Positions 34,290 through 42,453 of a stretch of 64,000 nt of DNA are shown here, piece after piece. The translations under genes were made by a program, and so were the position numbers. Every line of letters starts with the position of its first letter. The stretch's first letter is position 1. Origin of the DNA: Synechococcus sp. ROS8604 (GTDB lineage: Bacteria > Cyanobacteriota > Cyanobacteriia > PCC-6307 > Cyanobiaceae); contig NZ_CP047946.1 of NCBI RefSeq assembly GCF_014279655.1, forward strand, positions 248,001 through 312,000. The letters are read 5' to 3'. Below the pieces are notes generated by a model. It was not told where the DNA came from and did not search any database. It saw only the letters and a list, made by a program, of their open reading frames with translations.

Positions 34290-34553
34290 ATGCGCGCCAA
34301 GTTGTTTCGCAATGGCCGCAGCCAGGCGGTGCGCTTGCCCGCCAGCTGCCGTTTTGAAGGGACGGAAGTGGAGGTCAAGCGTGACCCTGAGACCGGCATT
34401 GTCAGCCTGCACCCCTTGCGGTCGAGTCCTCTTGAGTGGTTGCGCCAGCGTTCAGAACTGCTGGACAGTGACTCTGGTGCCTCGGCCGGTTTTGGTGAGC
34501 TTTTCGAGATTGGCGACCTGGATGCTCCGGCTCAGCAAAGGGATTGGCCGTGA
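34290..34553 (+). CDS. vapB: VapB-type antitoxin
   Basis: An 87-residue antitoxin: [20 protein letters not shown] then [20 protein letters not shown], the AbrB/MazE-like DNA-binding fold of VapB proteins. The acidic tail [17 protein letters not shown] would bind the toxin. It overlaps vapC by GTGA at 34550-34553. This is one of the modules in the cluster that appears intact. Confidence 0.85.
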   Translation: MRAKLFRNGRSQAVRLPASCRFEGTEVEVKRDPETGIVSLHPLRSSPLEWLRQRSELLDSDSGASAGFGELFEIGDLDAPAQQRDWP

Positions 34554-34942
34554 AGCAGCGCTTCATGCTCGACACCAATGCCGTTCGGGTGTTGTTGGAG
34601 CGTCGTTCGCCCCAGCTCGACCAATGGTTTGCCGAGGATCGCTGCAGTGTTTCGGCGATCGTGGCCGCTGAGATCCGCTTTGGTTTGGAGCGTCGTCGAC
34701 TCCCTGAACAGCGAGCTGCGTTGGTACAAAACCTTCTCGACGTTTTGCCGGTTGAAGCTTTTGATGAACCTGCTTCTCATGTCTATGGCAAGTTGCGCTT
34801 CCGGTTGCAACAGATTGGGATCACAGTGGCAGCCATGGACCTATTGATTGCCTCCCACGCTTTGGCTTTGGAGCGCACATTGATCAGTGATGACCAGGTG
34901 TTTGTTCAGCTGCCCGGCTTGCATCTCGTGCAGGCGAGTTGA
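34550..34942 (+). CDS. vapC: VapC ribonuclease toxin
   Basis: A 130-residue PIN toxin with [16 protein letters not shown] (catalytic Asp near residue 8), [16 protein letters not shown] (Glu near 40), [13 protein letters not shown] (Asp near 96) and [14 protein letters not shown] (Asp near 115). All four acidic positions are present, and LDTN...AAEIRFG...AMDLLIA is the tRNA-cleaving VapC pattern. It begins with GTG inside the vapB stop. Confidence 0.9.
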   Translation: MKQRFMLDTNAVRVLLERRSPQLDQWFAEDRCSVSAIVAAEIRFGLERRRLPEQRAALVQNLLDVLPVEAFDEPASHVYGKLRFRLQQIGITVAAMDLLIASHALALERTLISDDQVFVQLPGLHLVQAS

Positions 34943-35022
34943 TCGTGGATCGCCGCCCGACGCTGATAAGACGCTCATCGTGCCGATTGCCTCTGCTGTT
35001 CTGTTGGTCATGTCATTAGCGC

Positions 35023-35205
35023 CCTGGCCCGGCAAGGCCCTATCCAGGTCAGCAAACGGAGGGGCTCAGAACGTTTTGGAGCAACGCTCCGGATTGCCGC
35101 AATTGCCGGTGAAGGCCTCTGGTGGCGTTGTGTCATGAGTTGCCACCTGATCTTCTCTCCCGCGTGCAGCGGGTAGGGCGCCGTCTCTGGACTAGAGTTA
35201 AGTGA
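35023..35205 (+). pseudogene. Chimeric scar: antitoxin piece joined to nucleotidyltransferase 3' end
   Basis: Bases 35023-35127 align, with several substitutions and small indels, to 37669-37770 inside the antitoxin at 37622 (the LARQTLSRP, then VEQRSGLPQLPMKASGG region). From about 35132 to 35205 the sequence instead matches the end of the nucleotidyltransferase at 32535-32604 (ELPPDLLSRVQRVGRRLW then a stop). Two unrelated TA genes have therefore been joined end to end. It is not translatable as either. Confidence 0.7.
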
Positions 35206-35223
35206 CCAACTAGTCATCTAGGC

Positions 35224-35469
35224 ATGCGCTCTATCGGCCTTGCTCAAGCGAAGGCACAGCTTTCGGCATTGTTGGATGCTGTTGCTTCCGGTGATGAGGT
35301 GGTGATCACCCGTCGGGGGAAGCCAGTGGCACGTTTGGTTCGTGAAGGCTCAACCTCTCAGGCCGTGAGTCAAGCCCATTGGATGCAGCGCTTCCGGGGT
35401 TTGCACATCAGTGAGTCCCTTTCTGAACCTTCTGCGGTGGAGCGGGTGCGCGAGCTGCGAGACGTTTGA
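35224..35469 (+). CDS. Phd/YefM-type antitoxin
   Basis: An 81-residue antitoxin: MRSIGLAQAKAQLSALLDAV then SGDEVVITRRGKPVARLVRE, the same Phd fold as at 601-849 (shared AKAQLSALLDAV and VARLV). The C-terminal HISESLSEPSAVERVRELRD binds the toxin. It precedes its PIN toxin by 13 bases. Its middle is duplicated in the remnant at 32600. It appears intact. Confidence 0.85.
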   Translation: MRSIGLAQAKAQLSALLDAVASGDEVVITRRGKPVARLVREGSTSQAVSQAHWMQRFRGLHISESLSEPSAVERVRELRDV

Positions 35470-35482
35470 CTGACAGGCTCTG

Positions 35483-35920
35483 ATGACAGGGAAGAGCTTT
35501 TATCTCGACACCTGTTTGCTGGTGTCGCTGGCCTTTGGGGATGGAGGTTTTCCAGCTCTGGAAATTTGGCTCGAACAGGCGCAGTCGTCATCGTTATGGA
35601 TCAGTCAGCTGGTGATCCTTGAGCTCAGTGATGTTTTGGCGCGTTCGCAGCGCAGGGGTGATCGTTCCGCAGGTCAGGTTGCTGGCATGCACTTGATGCT
35701 TTCGGAGTTTGCTAAAGAGCGGCTCGGCTTGCTGGAACCCCGCTCCCCAGACTTCGAGCGGGCCTGTGAGTGGGTGAAGGACAGCCGTTCTCCTGCTCTG
35801 CGTGGCGCCGATGCCTTGCACCTGGCCATCGCTCAGAGCCACGACCTTGAGCTGATCACCGCGGATCAGGCTCTGGTTCAGGCCGCCCAAGCTCGAGGCA
35901 TCCCGTGCCTAATGCTTTGA
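35483..35920 (+). CDS. PIN-domain toxin (VapC-like)
   Basis: A 145-residue PIN protein with FYLDTCLLVSLAFGDG (Asp near residue 8), ISQLVILELSDVLARS (Glu near 48), LRGADALHLAIAQ (Asp near 110) and LITADQALVQAA (Asp near 126). It is a close relative of the toxin at 164-604, with the same layout and Phd partner, indicating that this module type has spread within the chromosome. Confidence 0.87.
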   Translation: MTGKSFYLDTCLLVSLAFGDGGFPALEIWLEQAQSSSLWISQLVILELSDVLARSQRRGDRSAGQVAGMHLMLSEFAKERLGLLEPRSPDFERACEWVKDSRSPALRGADALHLAIAQSHDLELITADQALVQAAQARGIPCLML

Positions 35921-36154
35921 AAGGCTGGACTAACGATGTTTCGATGATTGATCTGCTCAGCAAGCTTTTCCCCCTGGCATTGCTGCCCCTTTGTTTTTCT
36001 TTGCCCCTGTTCTGATTGGGTTGATGGGCCGACAGCTTGGCCACAGCTCCTCTGAGTGGAGAATCACTCGTTGATCTCCTGCCTGGCCTTCGTCATCTCG
36101 CTCTGGATCGTGCCGTCTATTGGTTTCGTCCACGCGCTGAGCAGCGGGACATCC
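35921..36154. other. Stretch without an intact gene
   Basis: I find no gene with a recognisable family here. On the minus strand a short frame ending with TGA at about 36072 (...GTIQSEMTKARQEINE) might be the end of another lost protein. It lies between an intact TA pair and TA debris. Confidence 0.4.
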
Positions 36155-36430
36155 AGGTGCTGGCCGTTGCTGATGGCCAGGGCTGCAAGGTAGGCGTCGG
36201 TGCAACACATCCCAGCCATCGCTGGCTGCGATCGCGAGGCTTACCCATGGCTGTTGGCACAACTCTTGAAGCTGATGATGGAAGTGATCAGGGGTTGCCA
36301 TTGCCAACTACCCATTGAAATCAGGGAGATCTGCGTTGCTGGTGGTGCTGGAATCAAAGCCAAGGCGGCCTTTGACTTTTGGAAGCTGGCTAGCAGAGCG
36401 TGTTGTTGGTCTCGCGGGTTGCGTTGAAGC
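36155..36430 (-). pseudogene. Antitoxin-VapC remnant, second copy
   Basis: Leftward, 36430-36308 encodes an antitoxin tail (RPTTRSASQLPKVKGRLGFD then SSTTSNADLPDF). It is followed by pieces of the matching vapC: SLAIAASDGWDV and a frameshifted stretch equal to the YLAALAISNGW region. Compared with 33448-33650, the segment between GTTGGTG and CGACGCCTACC is deleted. The two copies keep different parts, so together they outline the ancestral pair. Nothing here is functional. Confidence 0.65.
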
Positions 36431-36640
36431 AACCTGTCTTGCTGTTGCCGATCTCTTTCTGCTTATCCCGTCATCGGCTTGATCGATGTTCAAGATTCCT
36501 GCAGTTTCCTGTAAAGGCTTTCTCTAAAGCAGGCTTCCAGGTCCGTCATTTCATCGATCGACTCGCGTTAATCAGTCCTGGCTCCGACTGCGCAGCAGCG
36601 CTAGGAGTTCTACAATAGTAAGGCGGTAAGGAGGTAAGCG
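36431..36640. other. Upstream region of the MazEF module
   Basis: No gene recognised. The short repeated pattern AAGGCGGTAAGGAGGTAAG just before 36641 contains a strong ribosome-binding sequence (AAGGAGG) for the mazE-type gene, supporting its ATG start. Confidence 0.55.
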
Positions 36641-36865
36641 ATGGACTTGGCAACGTTGACGGCAAAGGGGCAGGTCACGATCCCCAAGGGCGTAAGGGAC
36701 GCTCTCGGACTGAAGCGTGGCGATCTCGTGAGTTGGGAGCTTGAGGATGAGTCGGTTCGTCTTAGGCTGGTGTCTCCGATCGACCTGGGCTATTTGCGGG
36801 GAGTTCAGGCTGGGCTAACGGAATGGGGCAGTGATGAGGATGAAGTTGCCTTTGCAGACCTGTGA
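36641..36865 (+). CDS. AbrB/MazE-type antitoxin
   Basis: A 74-residue protein: MDLATLTAKGQVTIPKGVRD then ALGLKRGDLVSWELEDESVR is a complete AbrB/SpoVT domain. The acidic tail LTEWGSDEDEVAFADL fits toxin binding. An AAGGAGG ribosome-binding site precedes the ATG at normal spacing. It overlaps the MazF-type toxin by GTGA (36862-36865). Confidence 0.87.
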   Translation: MDLATLTAKGQVTIPKGVRDALGLKRGDLVSWELEDESVRLRLVSPIDLGYLRGVQAGLTEWGSDEDEVAFADL

Positions 36866-37221
36866 CAGCGTTTCCACCGTTCGCTTTGGTACGGGTTCCG
36901 TTTCCATTCACAGAGCGTCAGGTCATCAAGCGGAGGCCTGCGTTGGTTCTCTCCAAGCCTGCATTTCAAGAGCAAAGTGGTCATCTCCTGTTGGCGATGG
37001 TGACCAGTGCTCGCAACAGCCAATGGCCAACGGATTGGCAGATCAAGGATCTCCAGGCTGCTGGGTTAGCTCAGCCTTGTGTTATTCGCTTCAAGGTGTT
37101 CACCCTGGATCAGAGTTTGTTGATGGGTTCGCTTGGGGCGTTGTCAGAAGTGGATCAGCAAGGCGTCCAGAGCAGATTGCTTGACGTGGTAGCTCTCAGC
37201 CATGCTGATCCAAAGCCTTGA
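36862..37221 (+). CDS. MazF/PemK-type endoribonuclease toxin
   Basis: A 119-residue toxin with the PemK/MazF SH3-like barrel: FALVRVPFPFTERQVIKRRP (residues 7-26, containing the catalytic Arg region), ALVLSKPAF, GHLLLAMVTSARN (the conserved Thr/Ser after the strand) and RFKVFTLDQSLL. It starts with GTG inside the antitoxin stop. MazF enzymes cut mRNA at short motifs. Its last 26 bases overlap the end of a HEPN gene on the other strand. Confidence 0.87.
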   Translation: MTAFPPFALVRVPFPFTERQVIKRRPALVLSKPAFQEQSGHLLLAMVTSARNSQWPTDWQIKDLQAAGLAQPCVIRFKVFTLDQSLLMGSLGALSEVDQQGVQSRLLDVVALSHADPKP

Positions 37222-37591
37222 GGATGCTCAACACCTCACCGGCCGTTGCTAAGGCTTGATCGGTTTCCTCTGGGTCGAACAGCTCGGAAGGCGGGGTTGC
37301 ATCCATCGGATAGAGAGATTGGATCGCCATCCGGCTGAGGCTGCGCAGAGATAGGGCCTCTAAGTCCTTGGTCTCTAAGCCCGTTTTCTTTAGCCGCCTC
37401 GTTAAAGCGTTGAGCACATGTGTGTGCGGAGGCTCCAGTCCTAATTCCAGAAGTGCGCTTTTTAAGCCTTTTTCGGCTGCTTGTGATGCGTCAAAGCAGG
37501 CTTGCGCCAAGTAGCCGTTGTCACGTGCCAGTTGAGCGAGCTCGAGGTCATTTTGGGCTTGGCGTAGCCATGCATCCGGCCTTGCATTCAT
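37196..37591 (-). CDS. HEPN-domain protein, orphan
   Basis: A 131-residue HEPN protein: ARPDAWLRQAQNDLELAQLA near the start, then YLAQACFDASQAAEKGLKSA (classic HEPN helix) and PPHTHVLNALTRRLKK. The common Rx4-6H active-site motif is not evident, so it may be a non-catalytic subunit. HEPN genes of this type normally sit beside a nucleotidyltransferase; none is adjacent, and mazF overlaps its 3' end. I chose the Met at 37591; an in-frame start at 37639 adds 16 residues. Confidence 0.75.
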   Translation of the reverse strand: MNARPDAWLRQAQNDLELAQLARDNGYLAQACFDASQAAEKGLKSALLELGLEPPHTHVLNALTRRLKKTGLETKDLEALSLRSLSRMAIQSLYPMDATPPSELFDPEETDQALATAGEVLSILKALDQHG

Positions 37592-37621
37592 GGCATATCC
37601 GCCAGTAACGGAATAGCGGCC

Positions 37622-37816
37622 TTGGCCGCATTGCGCCAAACCACGCTCGGTGATGTGATCAGCGACCTAGCCCGGCAGACCCTATCCAGGCCAGCAGACG
37701 GAGAGTCGCAGAACTTTGTGGAGCAACGCTCTGGATTGCCGCAATTGCCCATGAAGGCTTCTGGTGGGGTCGTTGATCTGGAGCTTGTCAATCAGCTTCG
37801 CGAAGAAGAGGCTTGA
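37622..37816 (+). CDS. Antitoxin of a VapC pair, possibly 5'-truncated
   Basis: The visible product (64 residues from a TTG start) contains TTLGDVISDLARQTLSRPAD, then RSGLPQLPMKASGGVVDLEL and VNQLREEEA. This matches the C-terminal two thirds of antitoxins that precede VapC proteins like the next gene. The first DNA-binding strand is missing or altered, and the 5' end overlaps the HEPN gene's start region. It may be a truncated but still toxin-binding protein. Its stop touches the vapC start (TGATG). Confidence 0.65.
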   Translation: MAALRQTTLGDVISDLARQTLSRPADGESQNFVEQRSGLPQLPMKASGGVVDLELVNQLREEEA

Positions 37817-38235
37817 TGGCCGAGCCGATTGCCCTGCTTGATGTCAACGTGCTGATCGCTTTGGTTGATCCTCAGCACGTGCAGCATGAGCCATCCCACC
37901 GCTGGTTTCCGGCCCATGGCGGCCATGGCTGGGCCACTTGCTCCCTCACTCAAAACGCGCTGTTGCGGATTCTTGGGAACCCGCGTTATCCCAACAGCCC
38001 TGGCGGACCTGTCGTTGTGATGTCCTTACTCCAAGAACTGCTAGCCCATCCGCCTCATGTGTTTTGGCCTGATGCGTTGTCCTGGAATGCCGCTGGCGTC
38101 TTTGAGGCAGAAGCACTTCTTCACCACGGGCAGATCACGGATGCCTACCTTCTTGCGTTGGCAGTGCATCACCAAGGAACGCTTGTCAGCTTTGACAGGC
38201 GTCTGAGCCCTCGCGCTGTACGCGGAGGAGGATGA
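37816..38235 (+). CDS. PIN-domain toxin (VapC-like)
   Basis: A 139-residue PIN protein: IALLDVNVLIALVDPQHVQH (Asp near residue 8), HGWATCSLTQNALLRILGNP (polar residue at the second site), ITDAYLLALAVHHQGTL (Asp near 108) and SFDRRLSP (Asp near 126). The LLDVNVLIAL...TQNALLRIL...TDAYLLALA pattern is that of the VapC subgroup with ribbon-helix-helix antitoxins, like the broken copy at 33448. It overlaps its antitoxin by one base. Confidence 0.87.
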   Translation: MAEPIALLDVNVLIALVDPQHVQHEPSHRWFPAHGGHGWATCSLTQNALLRILGNPRYPNSPGGPVVVMSLLQELLAHPPHVFWPDALSWNAAGVFEAEALLHHGQITDAYLLALAVHHQGTLVSFDRRLSPRAVRGGG

Positions 38236-38384
38236 AGAGGCGCTGCAATTGATTGCTTCAGGCTGATGACCTTTGGAAGGGCATGGATTCCGTTATCAAG
38301 CCTCCCTGCGCTGCTCGCCTCAGCCAGCAGCGCAATGTCCGATGCTGAAAACATGTTTATGCTGCTCATCCCAGTGAGGCCGTC

Positions 38385-40139
38385 TTGAGCGCCCTGGTCA
38401 CATTGCTGCTGTTGGGATTGGCAATCGCCTGTTTCATCGGCGGTTGGCTCGCGCCTGAGCTGGTGGCCCTTTTGGCTGCAGGCCTTTTGATGGCCACAGG
38501 GGTGCTCACGCCTAATGAAGCCTTGGCCGGTTTCGGCAGTCCTGCCTTGATCACCCTGGTGGGCTTGTTTGTGCTCTCCAATGGCTTGCTGCACAGCGGT
38601 GCCTTGGATCGCTTGCGTGAACTGCTGGCATCGCCGCGAATCCGTAATCCCAGCCAGTTGATGCTGGTGTTTGGTTTTGTGGTGGCGCCGATTTCCGGCT
38701 TCATTCCCAACACGCCGATTGTGGCGATCCTGCTGCCAGTGGTGCAGGGCTGGTGTCAGCGCCGCGGGATCAGCCCGTCGCGGGTTCTTATGCCTCTTTC
38801 GTTTGCCACTCTGATCGGCGGCACGATCACCCTGATCGGTACCTCCACCAGCTTGCTCGCCAGTGATCTGGTGTCCCGGCTGGGCTATGGCTCTTTTGAG
38901 CTGTTTTCCTTCACCGCCATCGGCATTCCCGTGTGGCTGATCGGTGCCTGCTATCTGGTGCTTGCGGGCCGTTGTCTGCCCGATCGCGGTGATCAAAGCG
39001 ACGACAACCTTCAGGCTTTAAGCCGTGATGGCTACATCACGGAGGTGGTGATTCCGCAGCGCTCTCCGCTCTGTGCGGTCACTCTGCATGAGAGCCGCTT
39101 GCAGCGCCGCTTTGATGTGGATGTGCTCGATGTCCATCGCGACGGCCAACGCCTGCAGCCTCCCCTGGCCCAGTTGCGCTTGCAAGCCGACGATCGCTTG
39201 CTGTTGCGCTGCAGCCGCCAGGAGCTGTTGCGCTTGCAGCAAGACCGGATGGTGGATCTAGCCGGCACCCTGCTTGCGGAAGAGCTCCCCCACATCCGCC
39301 ATGCCGAAGTGTTGGTGCCTTCCGGTTCCTTGTTGGCAGGCGCCACGCTCCGCGAGCTGCGTTTTCGCCAGCGCTTCAATGCCACCGTGCTGGCCGTGAA
39401 CCGCGCCAACAGCACCCTGCGTGATCGCTTGGGACGGGTAGTTCTTCGAGAGGGAGACATGCTGTTGTTGCAGGCCCCTCTTGATGCGTTGCGCGGCCTG
39501 CAGCAAGCCAGTGATCTGGTGGTGCTCGATCAGCTCGACGACGATCTGCCCTCCACGCACCGCAAGGGCTTAGCGGTCAGCGTGATGCTGGCCGTGCTGC
39601 TGCTTGCCGGCTTCAAGGTGATGCCCCTGGTGGCAGCTGTGCTCGTAGGGGTGGGGGTTTTGGTGATCGGCAACTGCCTCGATGCCGGAACGGCCCTGCG
39701 CTCGATTCGCTGGGATCTCTATCTGCTGCTGGGTGGCCTGTACAGCTTCAGTGTGGCCCTGCAGAAAACGGGGCTGGCGGATCAGGCGGCTGCAAACTTG
39801 CTCATGCTGTTGCAGCACAGTTCTGCCTACGTGTCTTTGCTGGTGATCTATGCACTCACCCTGGTGGCGACTGAGCTGCTCAGCAATGCGGCTGCTGTGG
39901 CTCTGGTTTTACCGATCGCCGCTGCTGTGGCCACAGGCCTGGGGCAGCCGCCGATGTTGTTTGCCACAGCCGTGGTGTTCGCCGCCAGCCAGAGCTTCCT
40001 CTCGCCGATTGGTTACCAAACCAACTTGATGGTGTATGCCCCTGGTCGCTATCGCTTCCTCGATTTTTTCCGCTTTGGTTGGCCGCTCTCGCTGGCCTAC
40101 ACCCTGATGGTGCCGCTGCTGTTGCTTTGGTTGGCTTAA
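38385..40139 (+). CDS. SLC13-family anion symporter with two TrkA-C domains
   Basis: A 584-residue transporter: N-terminal helices to about residue 200, including the SLC13 motif in [20 protein letters not shown] and [20 protein letters not shown] (near 146). Two cytoplasmic TrkA-C (RCK-C) domains follow at about 213-285 and 299-372 ([32 protein letters not shown]), then more helices with [20 protein letters not shown] near 545. Members carry sulfate or dicarboxylates with sodium. Sulfate supply would match the four sulfotransferases at the left, but the substrate is not proven. The start appears to be TTG 38385. Confidence 0.88.
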   Translation: MSALVTLLLLGLAIACFIGGWLAPELVALLAAGLLMATGVLTPNEALAGFGSPALITLVGLFVLSNGLLHSGALDRLRELLASPRIRNPSQLMLVFGFVVAPISGFIPNTPIVAILLPVVQGWCQRRGISPSRVLMPLSFATLIGGTITLIGTSTSLLASDLVSRLGYGSFELFSFTAIGIPVWLIGACYLVLAGRCLPDRGDQSDDNLQALSRDGYITEVVIPQRSPLCAVTLHESRLQRRFDVDVLDVHRDGQRLQPPLAQLRLQADDRLLLRCSRQELLRLQQDRMVDLAGTLLAEELPHIRHAEVLVPSGSLLAGATLRELRFRQRFNATVLAVNRANSTLRDRLGRVVLREGDMLLLQAPLDALRGLQQASDLVVLDQLDDDLPSTHRKGLAVSVMLAVLLLAGFKVMPLVAAVLVGVGVLVIGNCLDAGTALRSIRWDLYLLLGGLYSFSVALQKTGLADQAAANLLMLLQHSSAYVSLLVIYALTLVATELLSNAAAVALVLPIAAAVATGLGQPPMLFATAVVFAASQSFLSPIGYQTNLMVYAPGRYRFLDFFRFGWPLSLAYTLMVPLLLLWLA

Positions 40140-40702
40140 AGCTCCAGCAACCCCGGCGGTGGGGTGAGCAGCAACCAGCCCTCCTCCAGCTGCACCTCGG
40201 GCACGATCGCTTCCACGAACGGAACCAAAACCGTTTTGCCGCTGACAAGCTGAATCTCCAGCAGGTCATTGCCGCCGCTGATCAGGTTGCTCACCGTGCC
40301 GATCGGATCTTCATTGCCGGCTAAGCGCGCCTCGAGGCCCACCAGGTCGAGCAGGTGGAATTCGCCTTCGGCGAGCTCGGGCCGGTCTTCTGCGGGCACC
40401 AGCACAGTGCAGCCCACCAGCGCTTCCGCGCTGGCGCGGCTGCTCACCCCCTTCAAGCGCACCACGTAGAGGCTTTTGCCTGGCAGCTGCCGGCCTTCGA
40501 GAAGCTCCACTTCTTTGGGCGCTGATCCCTTGGCTTGCAGCCAACGAGGTCCAGGTTCGGTGAAGCGCTCCGGGAAATCACTGGCAGGGTTCAGGCGCAG
40601 TTCGCCCCGTAACCCCTGAGCGCCTACGAGCGTCCCCACCGGCAGCCATTCGTCTGCGCTGTTCGGATCAGTTGAGCTAAGTGACGGAGAAGAAGTCATC
40701 AT
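40136..40702 (-). CDS. rimM: Ribosome maturation factor RimM
   Basis: Assists maturation of the 30S head by binding protein S19. The 188-residue protein has the RimM opening [20 protein letters not shown] (near residue 19) and a PRC-barrel C-terminal half: [33 protein letters not shown] and [21 protein letters not shown] chose the ATG pair at 40702/40699; a much longer upstream frame is antisense to ndhS. Its TAA overlaps the transporter stop by four bases, tail to tail. Confidence 0.95.
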   Translation of the reverse strand: MMTSSPSLSSTDPNSADEWLPVGTLVGAQGLRGELRLNPASDFPERFTEPGPRWLQAKGSAPKEVELLEGRQLPGKSLYVVRLKGVSSRASAEALVGCTVLVPAEDRPELAEGEFHLLDLVGLEARLAGNEDPIGTVSNLISGGNDLLEIQLVSGKTVLVPFVEAIVPEVQLEEGWLLLTPPPGLLEL

Positions 40703-40735
40703 TCGATAATGGATCCACGACTCCCCATTTCTTGT

Positions 40736-40918
40736 ATGGCCTCCGCTGCACCGATCCTGCCTGGCGCCACGGTCACCGTGGTTGATACCCGTTCGATCTA
40801 TGCCGGCTACACGGGATTTGTGCAGCGCATCAGTGGTGATCGAGCAGCCGTGCTCTTTGAAGGCGGGAATTGGGACAAGCTCGTGACGATGCGCCTCAGC
40901 GATCTCAGCGCCGCTTGA
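40736..40918 (+). CDS. ndhS: NDH-1 subunit NdhS
   Basis: A 60-residue SH3-like protein: [20 protein letters not shown], then [20 protein letters not shown] and [10 protein letters not shown]. The [15 protein letters not shown] block is the hallmark of cyanobacterial NdhS (DUF3252, Ssl0352), which forms the ferredoxin-docking site of the photosynthetic NDH-1 complex on the thylakoid. I chose the Met at 40736; an in-frame ATG at 40709 lies only 6 bases from the divergent rimM start and would add 9 residues. Confidence 0.85.
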   Translation: MASAAPILPGATVTVVDTRSIYAGYTGFVQRISGDRAAVLFEGGNWDKLVTMRLSDLSAA

Positions 40919-40922
40919 TCTG

Positions 40923-41732
40923 GTGTCGTGGCGCCTTCGCCTACGGCGGATTGTTCTAGATGCCGACACCCGGGCTGGCCGCATCTACAACCTGATCATT
41001 TTCGGCACGATTCTGCTAAGCGTGGCTGGATTGTTGGTCCAGCCCCATCCCTTGAGGTTGGCCGCGCCGGGGGAAGTGCCCAGTTGGGTCGCGCAACTCG
41101 AGCATGGTTGTTTGTTGGTGTTCATCGCCGACTTCCTTTTGCATCTGTGGGTGTCGCTCAGGCCGCGCAAATATTTGTTCAGCTTTTACGGCCTGATTGA
41201 TGTCTCAGCCGTTCTGTTTTTTTTCGTTCCCCAGATCAGCAGCGGCCTGATTCTTTGGATCTTCAAGTTCGGGCGGGTGCTGCGCGTGTTCAAGCTGCTG
41301 CGCTTCCTCGATGAAGCCCAGCTTCTTGGCAATGCCCTAAAGGCCAGTGCCCGCCGCATCGGCGTGTTTTTGTTTTTTGTGGTGATGGCCCAGGTGGTGC
41401 TGGGTTACTTGATGGTGCTGGTGGAAAGCAGCCATCCAGAAACCCAGTTCCAGACCGTTGGCCAAGAGGTGTATTGGGCAATCGTCACGATGACCACTGT
41501 TGGCTATGGCGACATCGTTCCCCAAACCGTGCTCGGTCAGTTGCTGGCTGCGGTGGTGATGCTTCTGGGCTTTGGGATCATTGCCATCCCCACGGGGATC
41601 ATCACCGTGGAAACGATGCAGCAGGTGCGCCGTGGTGGCCGCAGCTGCCTGAGTTGTGGAGCTTCAGTCCATCGCAACCAAGCGCTGCATTGTGATCAGT
41701 GCGGAGCGATGTTGCCGCCCCTATCGGCGTGA
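40923..41732 (+). CDS. Voltage-gated-type potassium channel with C-terminal zinc ribbon
   Basis: A 269-residue ion channel subunit. It has four voltage-sensor-like helices (including [20 protein letters not shown] and the Arg-bearing [20 protein letters not shown]). The pore follows, with the selectivity filter [12 protein letters not shown] near residue 188, and then the inner helix [16 protein letters not shown] zinc ribbon follows: [16 protein letters not shown] then DQCG (two CxxC pairs, near 240-262). The zinc ribbon in place of an RCK or cyclic-nucleotide domain is found in some bacterial channels. The start is GTG, 5 bases after ndhS, suggesting one transcript. Confidence 0.9.
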   Translation: MSWRLRLRRIVLDADTRAGRIYNLIIFGTILLSVAGLLVQPHPLRLAAPGEVPSWVAQLEHGCLLVFIADFLLHLWVSLRPRKYLFSFYGLIDVSAVLFFFVPQISSGLILWIFKFGRVLRVFKLLRFLDEAQLLGNALKASARRIGVFLFFVVMAQVVLGYLMVLVESSHPETQFQTVGQEVYWAIVTMTTVGYGDIVPQTVLGQLLAAVVMLLGFGIIAIPTGIITVETMQQVRRGGRSCLSCGASVHRNQALHCDQCGAMLPPLSA

Positions 41733-41763
41733 AGAGCGATGGACTCTCCTGCTGAGGAAACGA

Positions 41764-42138
41764 TCAGAGTCGATGCAAGGAGACGTCGTAACCGGACCAT
41801 TGCCCGTCCGATGACACAGCCATCAAGCCTTCCACCCTGGCCTGGGCAATCAACAGTCGATCGAAGGGATCCTGATGCAGTATCGGAAGTTGAGCGGTTT
41901 CGATCACATGCGGATCCAGCACCGGCAGAAGATCCGCACCTGCAGCGATGCTCTGATCACGGAACACGATCGGTGAAACCTCCAACTTGCCAATGCGGTG
42001 TTTGATGGCCACCTCCCAGATGCTGGCTACAGACACCAGACACGGTCTTGAGGCCAACAAGTCTCGCGACTCAGCTCCCAATCTGGGATCGTCGAGAAGC
42101 CACCAGAGCATGACCTGGGTGTCAAGCAGACAGCGCAT
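41764..42138 (-). CDS. PIN-domain toxin (VapC-like)
   Basis: A 124-residue PIN toxin: MRCLLDTQVMLWWLLDDPRL (Asp6), SVASIWEVAIKHRIGKLEV (Glu near 43), HQDPFDRLLIAQARVE (Asp near 92) and SSDGQWSGYDV. The LDTQ...WLLDD and SIWEVAIK...DPFDRLLIAQA set defines a common PIN subgroup paired with Phd antitoxins. Its ATG shares one base with the antitoxin stop. It is separate from the main TA cluster by 3.5 kb of core genes. Confidence 0.9.
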   Translation of the reverse strand: MRCLLDTQVMLWWLLDDPRLGAESRDLLASRPCLVSVASIWEVAIKHRIGKLEVSPIVFRDQSIAAGADLLPVLDPHVIETAQLPILHQDPFDRLLIAQARVEGLMAVSSDGQWSGYDVSLHRL

Positions 42139-42380
42139 CAAAGATTGAAAAGTTCGGCAACGTGCTGATCCACGGCCTCGCCAAACGCTTCATCCACTTG
42201 GGAGGGCTGAATGGAAAGAGCGGCAAGACCTCCAGGTTCCTTCAAGCCGGCAGCCGCAGCGCAGGGAACTAACTTCACCTGGGCCTTGCCATGACTGGCA
42301 ATGATCACCTCTTCACCGGCGAGGGCTGCTTTCACAAGCCGGGAGAGCTGGCTTTTGGCATCCAACATGTTGACCAGCAC
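42138..42380 (-). CDS. Phd/YefM-type antitoxin
   Basis: An 80-residue antitoxin starting MLVNMLDAKSQLSRLVKAAL then AGEEVIIASHGKAQVKLVPC, a Phd fold. The acidic tail AFGEAVDQHVAELFNL is the toxin-binding part. It lies upstream of and touching the PIN toxin. Its promoter should lie in the 73 bases before rnc's 3' end. Confidence 0.87.
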   Translation of the reverse strand: MLVNMLDAKSQLSRLVKAALAGEEVIIASHGKAQVKLVPCAAAAGLKEPGGLAALSIQPSQVDEAFGEAVDQHVAELFNL

Positions 42381-42453
42381 AACGTTGTTCTCATGGCTTA
42401 GCCAGGTTAGCCAGATATTGAGTGGCGATCAACCGCTCATGCTTCGCCTCGCC

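Noticed and set aside
29416-38235. Insertion sequences as the cause of the TA repeats
   Set aside because: No transposase-like frame, terminal inverted repeats or target duplications were found. The repeats are pieces of TA genes.
38169-38996. A 275-codon minus-strand frame rich in Gln and His
   Set aside because: It is antisense to the SLC13 transporter; the odd composition is that of a complementary frame, not a real low-complexity protein.
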